DNA of 31,899 nt from Desulforhopalus sp. (GTDB lineage Bacteria; Desulfobacterota; Desulfobulbia; Desulfobulbales; Desulfocapsaceae): contig JALNVI010000028.1 in the NCBI GenBank assembly GCA_023231425.1, forward strand, positions 1-31,899, given 5' to 3'. A program made the translations under genes and the position numbers. Positions 1 to 6,390 of this stretch are shown piece by piece; the first letter of the stretch is position 1; each line of letters opens with the position of its first letter. Under the pieces are notes generated by a model. That model made no database searches. It was not told the DNA's origin and worked only from the letters and a program-made list of their open reading frames with translations.

Positions 1-48
1 ATTTCGATTAACTTTTTTGTTCTTAAATGTTTTTTTGTTTTCCACTGT

Positions 49-102
49 TTTTTGAGAAGTTACAAGTTCTTGTTCAGAAGCCTGAATGTAACTTCTCAAA
101 AA
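49..102. repeat. Perfect 16-bp inverted repeat where two family-2 repeats face each other
   Basis: Bases 49-64 and 87-102 are perfect reverse complements (TTTTTGAGAAGTTACA and TGTAACTTCTCAAAAA). The 22-nt spacer holds a smaller stem, TTCAG with CTGAA (73-86). The left arm is the right end of one family-2 repeat and the right arm is the left end of the next, so this looks like a junction of two adjacent copies. It could extrude as a cruciform or form an RNA hairpin. No T-run follows on either strand, so it is not a standard terminator. Confidence 0.7.
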
Positions 103-455
103 GTTATGGACAAAGACAAAGGCAAAAAGGGAGGAAGGAGGCAGGAAAAACAGAGCAACAAAACCCGATGACATCCGTTGTGGGAAGAGATTGTTTCAAG
201 GTGTTTTTGTGAAAGACGGAACAGCGAAAAGATTTTTTTTGCCAACGAAATACACGAAACATGCGAAAAAGGCATTTTTATATATAAAAGCTTTCGCGTG
301 TTTTGTTGGTCATCCCGTCCTTCCCTCTTGTAAATTACAAAATCTTTATTCTCAAATGTTTTTGCCTTCCTTCGTGTTCTTCGCGGTAAAAAAATTGTCT
401 TACCGCTTTTTGCTTTTCCCTTTCTCCTGCCTCCTCTTTCCCGTCCTTCCCCGGC
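89..455 (+). repeat. Family-2 intergenic repeat, copy 1 (pyrimidine-rich body)
   Basis: This stretch holds no credible gene. It starts with TAACTTCTCAAAAAGTTATGG, continues with a purine-rich segment (GGAGGCAGGAAAAA), a segment ending near CCGTTGTGG, the partly complementary blocks ACACGAAACATGCGAAAA and TTTCGCGTGTTTTGTTGG, and then a pyrimidine-rich tail. The same order of blocks recurs at 2278-2545 and 12884-13322, with shorter pieces at 5575-5679, 9283-9378 and 16507-16620. Within the tail, GCGGTAA (383-389) and TTACCGC (400-406) form a hairpin followed by TTTTT on the plus strand. Confidence 0.65.
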
Positions 456-490
456 AAGGCTCCTGAGCAGATGAACAATTGCATTTCTGG

Positions 491-2212
491 TTACGGTTGC
501 TTTATATGCTTTTCAAGCATATCCGCAAGCTCCTTCATACTGAAAGGTTTGGCAATGCTTGCTGTGAACCCGTATTTCTTCGGTTCCGCCATGACAGGGT
601 CTTCCGAATAACCGCTGGTGACAAAAACGGGAACATTCGAGGCTGTCTTCCTGATTTCTTCGATAGCTTCTTTGCCGCCCATGCCGCCCGGAATGGTAAG
701 ATCAAAAAGCATTCCGGCAATCTTCCGGTCTGCCTTGCTTTCCGTCATAAAAAAATTGACAGCATCTTCTCCATTCGCTTTTAACACGACCGTGTAGCCA
801 AAAGATTCAAGCATGAGTTTTATAATCTCTCGAAGTACTTTTTCATCGTCCATGACTACAAAGGTACCGTTTCCGGTGTGAGATTCCGCGGATTTGCCTG
901 CAATGCCTGCAACGGTTTCAGCGGGAGATGCAGGCAGATAGAGATGAAAGGTACTGCCTTTGCCTGGCTCCGATTCAACCTCAAGCCCCCCGCCATGCCG
1001 ACTGGCAATGGAATAACAGATGGCAAGGCCAAGCCCGTGGCCGGAGGGTTTTGTTGTATAATACGGATCAAAAATGCGTGACAACAATTCTTTCGGTATT
1101 CCAGTGCCCTGGTCCTTAATGGACAACTTCACATACTTTCCGGCGGCAAGAGAGAGATGCTCTCCTGCGGTCAACAAAACGTTGTGGGCCGCAACCTCAA
1201 TCGTGCCGCCACCCGGCATGGATTGGAAGGCGTTTATGGTCAGGTTGTCGACAAGTTGACCCAGTTGGCTTTTGTCAAAATTGCACGGCCACAAATTTTC
1301 CTGAATCTGGAATCGGCTCGAAACTGATGACCCGCTCAGTGCAAATTCAATGATTTTGCGCACATCCGGGAAAAGATTCTCCACCTTTTTTATTGGCGCG
1401 CCGCCTTTGCCAAACGTCAATAATTGCTGTGTAAGAGCCCGTGCTCTGTCCATAGTCTGGAGAGATTTGTCAAGGTAAGTGGAGACGATCTCATTCGTGG
1501 TTTTCTCACGTGCCAATTCGATATAGCCGAAGATGCCTCCGAGAAGATTGTGGAAGTCATGCGCGATTCCCCCTGCAAGAAGGCCGAGAGATTCCAGTTT
1601 TTGCATCTGGTTAAGCCGGTCATTCAGTTTTTCCCGTTCCGCTTCTGCCTGCATGCGTTCGGTAATGTCGCTCAGCACAACTCGGCACACCGTTTCGCCA
1701 TGATCATCGGTTGCCACCGTTGTTTCCAAACGTCCCCAGAATGAAGTGTCATCATTTTTGACCATCTTGAGCTCACAGGATTGGGGTATGGATGTTTCAA
1801 AGAGCCGTTTACTTTTGAGGTAATAAATGTCTTGATTTGTCTTGAGGATGAATCTGCTGAACAGCTGTTTTACAAGTTGGGCACGGTCAATAGCAAGCAG
1901 TGCGGCTGCGGTGAGATTGGATTCTGCAATCAGCCCTTTTTCCGTGATTGTCATATATCCCACCGGCGCCAGGTCGTACAAATCGAAATAACGAGCCCGG
2001 GCACTATCCAACGCTGTCTGTGTCGCGCGCAACTGCTCGTTCTGCATCTCAAGTTCGATCTGATGTACCTGAAGGTCGTGGAGTGTGGTCTGGATGTCTT
2101 CCGCTGGCAGAGATGCGAACTCTTCAGGCACGCTGCCCGCGTGTAAACGGACCTTTTCTTCGGCCTGCTTACGCAGGGTTGCAGCTCTGACTTTGTCGTC
2201 CGAGGTACCCAT
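491..2212 (-). CDS. PAS-domain hybrid histidine kinase with C-terminal receiver
   Basis: A 573-residue cytoplasmic sensor kinase; no membrane segment is visible. An N-terminal helical region (about 1-75, with a coiled-coil stretch HQIELEMQNEQLRATQ) leads into one PAS domain (about 75-190) ending in the DITER signature. The dimerisation/phosphoacceptor domain follows with GGIAHDFHN (His218), then an HATPase_c domain (N-box VDNLTINAFQSM, G1 DQGTGIP, G2 GHGLGLA). The receiver occupies about 448-570, with acidic pair Asp455/Asp456, acceptor Asp504 in LFDLTIPGG, and the conserved Lys in IAKPF. The open frame extends to 2344, but that part is family-2 repeat sequence; ATG at 2212 is preceded by AAGGAA at good spacing. 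It is the last gene of a minus-strand signalling cluster. The ligand is unknown. With no output domain, it must pass phosphate to a protein elsewhere. Confidence 0.9.
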   Translation of the reverse strand: MGTSDDKVRAATLRKQAEEKVRLHAGSVPEEFASLPAEDIQTTLHDLQVHQIELEMQNEQLRATQTALDSARARYFDLYDLAPVGYMTITEKGLIAESNLTAAALLAIDRAQLVKQLFSRFILKTNQDIYYLKSKRLFETSIPQSCELKMVKNDDTSFWGRLETTVATDDHGETVCRVVLSDITERMQAEAEREKLNDRLNQMQKLESLGLLAGGIAHDFHNLLGGIFGYIELAREKTTNEIVSTYLDKSLQTMDRARALTQQLLTFGKGGAPIKKVENLFPDVRKIIEFALSGSSVSSRFQIQENLWPCNFDKSQLGQLVDNLTINAFQSMPGGGTIEVAAHNVLLTAGEHLSLAAGKYVKLSIKDQGTGIPKELLSRIFDPYYTTKPSGHGLGLAICYSIASRHGGGLEVESEPGKGSTFHLYLPASPAETVAGIAGKSAESHTGNGTFVVMDDEKVLREIIKLMLESFGYTVVLKANGEDAVNFFMTESKADRKIAGMLFDLTIPGGMGGKEAIEEIRKTASNVPVFVTSGYSEDPVMAEPKKYGFTASIAKPFSMKELADMLEKHIKQP

Positions 2213-2277
2213 AAAATTCCTTCGGGTGGAAAAAAAATCCCTGATTTTCAGGCGTTCAGATCTCATCTCCCTGCCTC

Positions 2278-2545
2278 TGCTCACGATAAAAGGGAAGGGG
2301 AGATAGGAGGCAGGAAAAAGCAGGGTAACAAAACCCGATAACATCCGCTGTGGAATGAGACTGTTTTAAGGTATCCTAAATACGTGAAACATGCGAAAAA
2401 AGGTATTTTATATATAAAATATTTCGCGTGTTTCGTTGGCCATCCAGTCTTTGTCTTTCCGTCTTTTCCGTTCTTCCCGTTTTAATTTCAATGAACTCTT
2501 TGTTTTTAAATGTTTTTTTGTTTTCCACGGGTTTTTGAGAAGTTA
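2278..2545 (+). repeat. Family-2 intergenic repeat, copy 2
   Basis: This fills the gap between the hybrid kinase and the CheB-CheR gene. It carries the same blocks as copy 1 (AGGAGGCAGGAAAAA, AACAAAACCCGAT, ACGTGAAACATGCGAAAAA, ATTTCGCGTGTTTCGTTGG, TTTTTTTGTTTTCCAC). It ends in TTTTTGAGAAGTTA at 2532-2545, the reverse complement of the left end of copy 1. The last three bases supply the TAA stop codon of the CheB-CheR gene read from the minus strand. The family-2 left terminus is not recognisable here. Confidence 0.65.
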
Positions 2546-5125
2546 CTTCGTCACATCCTCAATCGCCAGTAGAATTAATTCGGTCTCTCCTGTTTTCCTG
2601 AACAACCGGCGGGCATTGAGCCGCATGGTACGCGGGCCGATCTGCTCGAAGACATGCATTACTTCATAATCACTGACCACCGTATTGTGGAGCAGAATTT
2701 CTTCGAGCAATGTGCGCAATGCCGGAATGTTCCACTGGCGATTCCCCAGATCGTACAAGAAATTCCCGACAGCAGAATTCTGCTCCACCTGAAAGCGAGT
2801 GTAGAAGGCACGATTGGCCGACTTCACTCGCAGGTCAGCATCCAGCACCAGCAGAGGCTCGCGCACAGTGGCCACAATATTCTCTGCCGCCGACATCTGT
2901 GCGTTGTGCAGCTCCTCCTGTAACTTCTTTGCCCTGCTTATATCCACAAAGGTTATCACTGCGCCCTCAATCTCGTTGTTGAGAGTGCGGTAAGGCTGGA
3001 TACGCATGGTATACCATACTCCGTTCGTTGTTTCTAACTCCAGTTCTTTGTGTTCCAGGTTGTCGAGAACCGACTGTATATCTGGAACCAGATTGTCATA
3101 GTCCTTCAAATTCGAAAGAATATGACTCACGGGACGACCGACATCGCTTTGGATCAGATTTATGATTTTGGTTACTGTGGGAGTAAAACGCAGAATGTGC
3201 AGAGTTTGGTCGACAAACATCGTGCCGATGCCGGTTCCTGACAGCAGATTGTTCATATCGTTATTTGAGCGGGACAGGTTGGCCAACTTGGATTGCAATT
3301 CGGTATTGACCGTGAAAAGTTCTTCATTGACAGACTGCAATTCCTCCCCGGATGTTTCGAGTTCCTCGTTGATCGATTGCATCTCTTCGTTCATGGACTG
3401 CATCTCTTCATTTGAGGACTTGAGCTCCTCGTTGGTGGACTGGAGATTCTCCTGCTTATCCCGAAGCTTCTGCTGAAGTGCGACGATAGTGTTCTGATCT
3501 TCGGACGCATCCAATACAGGACGTGCCAGCAAACGCTCTGTGTCGCCAGAAGATGCCAGTTCCAGAATGACCAGATACAGAAACGGCTCTGCACATGCAG
3601 CGTTGGCGACCGCTACCGGACGGACAGTAAGATTCACCATCGAATAATCGCCATTGGTTTTTACGTGTAATCCTTTGCAGCAGGCAATTTCACGGTCTTT
3701 CACCACGCTGTGCAGGGCGGTGGTCAGATCACGCCGCAAGCCTTCACGGGCCATGCGTATAACATTGGCAACACCGGACACTCCCGGGGACGGCTCAAGA
3801 AACAACCCGGTACGGCCATGAAGGTAGAGGATATCTCCGGAGCTGTTCACCAGTATGGCTGAAGGGGCTATCTGCTGCAGCAGAGCCTGCTCGGTAAGCT
3901 CGCGTAATGGCAATTTGGCGTTTGACACACTTTTTTCGGGGAGAGGCTGCTGCGCGGCTGCCCATGACGGTCTGGCCGAAACAATTCTGCCCGGATTCGG
4001 ACGTTGTGTGTTGCCAAAAAACTCCTTGCGCCGGTAAATCTTCTGTTTGCGCTCCTGTACCGCAAACAGCGTATCATACTCACCCACGGATTCCGAGGTG
4101 CCCAGCACAAGGAACCCGCCGGGATTGAGCGCATAATGGAACAAAGGGATAAGCTTCTTTTGCAGCTCTGAACTCATATAGATGAGCAGATTGCGACAAC
4201 TGATGAGGTCGAGTTTTGAAAATGGGGGGTCCCTGATCACGTCCTGTGCCGAAAAGACCAGCATGTCGCGGATACTTTTGTGGATGCGGTACATGCCGCC
4301 GGGTTCCACGGTAAAAAATCGGGCCAGTCGGTCGGAGGAGATATCGGTTTTGATACTGGCCGGATAGAGTCCTGCCCGGGCTGAAGCAATAGCGAGGGAA
4401 TCGATATCAGTGGCAAATATCTGTATTGAACAAGGACGTCTGAGGCTCTCCAGCCGTTCAGCAAGCAATATAGCGAGAGAATAGGCCTCCTCACTCGTTG
4501 CGCATCCCGGAACCCAGAGACGGACCGCGCCTTCTGCCCTCCTGGCGTCCAGGAGGCATGGGATGACCTTCTCTTCGAGGAAGGTAAAAACGGCAGGATC
4601 GCGAAAAAATTGGGTGACCCCTATCAACAGATCACGGAACAATGCTTCTATTTCTGCCGGCATCTGCTGAGCATATTTTATGTATTCCTCAATGGACTTG
4701 ATCTGGGCAACAGCCATGCGGCGCTCGATACGGCGATTAATGGTGTTTGGTTTGTAGAGGGAAAAATCGTGCCCGGTCTGGCTTCGTAACAGGAGAAACA
4801 GCTTTTTTAACGCATTTTCGGTCTTGGGCACATCCCCGGCAGTACGCTTCGGGGGCGTACCAAAGGCATGGGTCACATAGGCAATAAGCCGGGCAGGCAT
4901 CTCGGCAGGTGGCAGTTCGTAATCTACCAGCCCGGTGGCAAGGGCACTGCGCGGCATGCCGTCGTACTCGGTGGATTCGGGATTCTGTACCATGACCATG
5001 CCGCCTGCGTCCTTGATGGCGCGAACCCCCATGGAGCCGTCACTGCCCGTGCCCGAAAGCACGATACCGATGGCCCGTTCGTGCTGGTCCTGCGCCAGCG
5101 AGCGGAAGAAAAAATCAATGGGCAA
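2543..5125 (-). CDS. CheB/CheR-PAS fusion, downstream part: CheB C-terminus, CheR, coiled coil, PAS domains
   Basis: An 860-residue frame opening at TTG 5125 and continuing a CheB domain cut off upstream by a frameshift. Its first residues (PIDFFFRSLAQDQHERAIG) and GTGSDG, with the third CheB triad residue Asp29, complete the methylesterase. A CheR methyltransferase domain spans about 105-375: N-terminal helices, TQFFRDPAVF, the S-adenosylmethionine motif VPGCATSEEAYS (205-216), and CRNLLIYM. A long Glu/Asn-rich heptad coiled coil follows (about 555-640), then two PAS-like domains ending near SRAK and at the C-terminus (EDVTK). No kinase domain follows, unlike many CheB-CheR-PAS-kinase relatives. 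The TAA stop is the terminus of a family-2 repeat. Translation from the TTG alone is unlikely; the natural product would be the ~1008-residue fusion, if intact. Confidence 0.8.
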   Translation of the reverse strand: MPIDFFFRSLAQDQHERAIGIVLSGTGSDGSMGVRAIKDAGGMVMVQNPESTEYDGMPRSALATGLVDYELPPAEMPARLIAYVTHAFGTPPKRTAGDVPKTENALKKLFLLLRSQTGHDFSLYKPNTINRRIERRMAVAQIKSIEEYIKYAQQMPAEIEALFRDLLIGVTQFFRDPAVFTFLEEKVIPCLLDARRAEGAVRLWVPGCATSEEAYSLAILLAERLESLRRPCSIQIFATDIDSLAIASARAGLYPASIKTDISSDRLARFFTVEPGGMYRIHKSIRDMLVFSAQDVIRDPPFSKLDLISCRNLLIYMSSELQKKLIPLFHYALNPGGFLVLGTSESVGEYDTLFAVQERKQKIYRRKEFFGNTQRPNPGRIVSARPSWAAAQQPLPEKSVSNAKLPLRELTEQALLQQIAPSAILVNSSGDILYLHGRTGLFLEPSPGVSGVANVIRMAREGLRRDLTTALHSVVKDREIACCKGLHVKTNGDYSMVNLTVRPVAVANAACAEPFLYLVILELASSGDTERLLARPVLDASEDQNTIVALQQKLRDKQENLQSTNEELKSSNEEMQSMNEEMQSINEELETSGEELQSVNEELFTVNTELQSKLANLSRSNNDMNNLLSGTGIGTMFVDQTLHILRFTPTVTKIINLIQSDVGRPVSHILSNLKDYDNLVPDIQSVLDNLEHKELELETTNGVWYTMRIQPYRTLNNEIEGAVITFVDISRAKKLQEELHNAQMSAAENIVATVREPLLVLDADLRVKSANRAFYTRFQVEQNSAVGNFLYDLGNRQWNIPALRTLLEEILLHNTVVSDYEVMHVFEQIGPRTMRLNARRLFRKTGETELILLAIEDVTK

Positions 5126-5568
5126 CCGTTGACCACGGGGGGCGGTGGGCCAAGCAACTGAAGGGTACCGTTTCTGAGTGCCATGTCGCGGCCCGGCGGA
5201 ATAATATACGTGCAGTTTGGCTGCACGATCATCCCGTCTTCAACTTCAAAAACCTGCATGCGGGTGTAGCGCCTGATCAGATCGGTAAGAATACTTTCAT
5301 GGTCCGGGGCAAGGTGCTGCACCAGCACAAAGGTCATTCCCGGCCCGTCACTGTATGCACCCGACGGGCCGGTATCCGGAGGCATCCCCGAAAAGAATGC
5401 CTCAAACGCAGCCAGCCCTCCCGCTGACGCGCCGAGACCTGCGATGGGAAACCGGGTGCTGTTTTTCGAAGTCGTCCGGGCAGCATCCTTCTGCTCTGTA
5501 ATGCTCAGTGCGTGCGCAGCAACCGCCGGGACGGTGTCTGCTGTTGCGGTATCTGATTGCTTTTTCAT
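4924..5568 (-). CDS. CheB/CheR-PAS fusion, upstream part: CheB methylesterase N-terminus (frameshifted)
   Basis: The first about 144 residues are CheB-like. GLGASAGG carries the catalytic Ser48 and FVLVQHLAPDH the catalytic His85, followed by YIIPPGRDMALRNGTLQLLGPPPP. After Pro144 the reading frame turns into unrelated sequence (VVNGCPLIFSSARW...) and ends at 4924. Adding one C to the six-C run on the coding strand would restore PPPPRGQRLPIDFFFRSL, which runs straight into the downstream frame. The last about 70 residues of this frame are therefore not genuine protein. The start is ATG 5568 (MKKQSDTA), with only a weak GAGAAAAG before it. The gene follows the small PAS protein on the same strand. 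The CheB-CheR pair in one chain suggests methylation-type sensory adaptation or, in this fused family, signalling linked to other kinases. Confidence 0.75.
   Translation of the reverse strand: MKKQSDTATADTVPAVAAHALSITEQKDAARTTSKNSTRFPIAGLGASAGGLAAFEAFFSGMPPDTGPSGAYSDGPGMTFVLVQHLAPDHESILTDLIRRYTRMQVFEVEDGMIVQPNCTYIIPPGRDMALRNGTLQLLGPPPPVVNGCPLIFSSARWRRTSTNGPSVSCFRARAVTAPWGFAPSRTQAAWSWYRIPNPPSTTACRAVPLPPGW
5137..5142. other. Six-base G homopolymer at the CheB/CheR frameshift
   Basis: The run GGGGGG on the plus strand (CCCCCC on the coding strand) is where the CheB reading frame switches by one base. With seven bases the two frames join into one continuous protein of about 1008 residues whose sequence reads through the junction as expected for CheB. 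A sequencing or assembly error, a real mutation, or phase-variable slippage all fit the sequence. Confidence 0.85.
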
Positions 5569-5574
5569 AAGTGG

Positions 5575-5679
5575 CTTTTCTCTTTTTACCGCCTTTGCTT
5601 TTTCCGTCCTTCCTGTTTTAAATTTGATTACTTCTTTGTTCTGAAGTTTTTTTTATTTTTTACAGGTTTTGAACAATTA
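5575..5679 (+). repeat. Family-2 intergenic repeat, short copy 3
   Basis: A diverged copy of the right-hand part of the family-2 repeat: pyrimidine-rich blocks, then TTTTTACAGGTTTTGAACAATTA in place of CCACGGGTTTTTGAGAAGTTA. As at 2532-2545, its outer end supplies the TAA stop of the neighbouring minus-strand gene, here the small PAS protein. Confidence 0.5.
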
Positions 5680-6249
5680 CGCTGGTTGAAGTTCCGGATA
5701 GTATTTTTGTATGCATTCAGGACAAATGCCGTGACTGAACTGGGCGTTGGAATGTTTACTGATATATTGTTCGATCTGGCTCCAGGCCCCTTTGTCGTCA
5801 CGGATTTTTTTGCAATGTGCACATATGGGGAGGATGCCTTGCAGGTTCTTGATTTCTGCGAGCGCTTTTTCCAGTTTTGTAATCAGTTCTTCGCGTTCTA
5901 CTTCCCTCTTTTTCCGCTCGGTAATATCGTATATAACGGTGTAGAGAAGCTCCTCTCCATGCACTCTTATGGGGCCGCTGCATATCTCTACATCCCGTAT
6001 CTCTCCGTTGGCTATCCTGTGTTGGAATAAAAAAAAGTTGCATTTCTGCTGTTTGGCCCGCTGCATCTCTTTTTTGATCTGTTCAGGTGAAGATATATTG
6101 ATGTCCAGGATGTTCATTTTAGTGATCTCTTCCTGCGCATAGCCATAAAAGAGACATGCACGGACGTTGGCATCAATGATTTTACCCGAATCAGGGTTTA
6201 TGATCAGCATCAGCGAGTGGTTGTTCTGAAAGAGATTGTAATAAGGCAC
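5677..6249 (-). CDS. Small PAS-domain protein with C-terminal Cys/His tail
   Basis: A 190-residue protein with one PAS domain (about 5-113: IINPDSGKIIDAN at the start, YDITERK at the end), a short helical linker (114-138), then a conserved tail ILPICAHCKKIRDD ... GICPECI. Cys143, Cys146, His173, Cys176 and Cys179 are placed to bind a metal such as zinc, or to sense redox state. This tail is familiar at the C-terminus of PAS and receiver proteins in deltaproteobacteria; its function is not established to my knowledge. There is no kinase or output domain, so it may act as a sensor module for neighbouring kinases. The start is GTG 6249, supported by AAGGA six bases upstream. It lies between the MEDS kinase and the CheB-CheR fusion, all on the minus strand. 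Confidence 0.8.
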   Translation of the reverse strand: MPYYNLFQNNHSLMLIINPDSGKIIDANVRACLFYGYAQEEITKMNILDINISSPEQIKKEMQRAKQQKCNFFLFQHRIANGEIRDVEICSGPIRVHGEELLYTVIYDITERKKREVEREELITKLEKALAEIKNLQGILPICAHCKKIRDDKGAWSQIEQYISKHSNAQFSHGICPECIQKYYPELQPA

Positions 6250-6283
6250 TGTGTATGTCCTTGAGCAAGTATTTTTGTTTGTG

Positions 6284-6320
6284 GTTCAGATCGGGCATGG
6301 AGCGTATGCCTGACCTGAAC
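6284..6320. other. Intergenic hairpin between MEDS kinase and PAS gene
   Basis: GTTCAGATCGGGCAT (6284-6298) pairs with ATGCCTGACCTGAAC (6306-6320): a 15-bp stem with two G:U-type mismatches and a 7-nt loop. It lies downstream of the MEDS kinase stop and upstream of the PAS gene on the minus strand. No U-run follows the stem, so it may be an attenuating or RNA-stabilising hairpin rather than a full terminator. Confidence 0.45.
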
Positions 6321-6390
6321 AACGTTCCAGACACGGGGGCTGTCTTTACATGATCATGTTCAAACAACAACTTCCCTGAGGATTTTGAGG

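Noticed and set aside
383..415. GCGGTAA/TTACCGC hairpin with T-run as a gene terminator
   Set aside because: It recurs inside repeat copies regardless of gene context, and no plus-strand gene ends upstream of it here.
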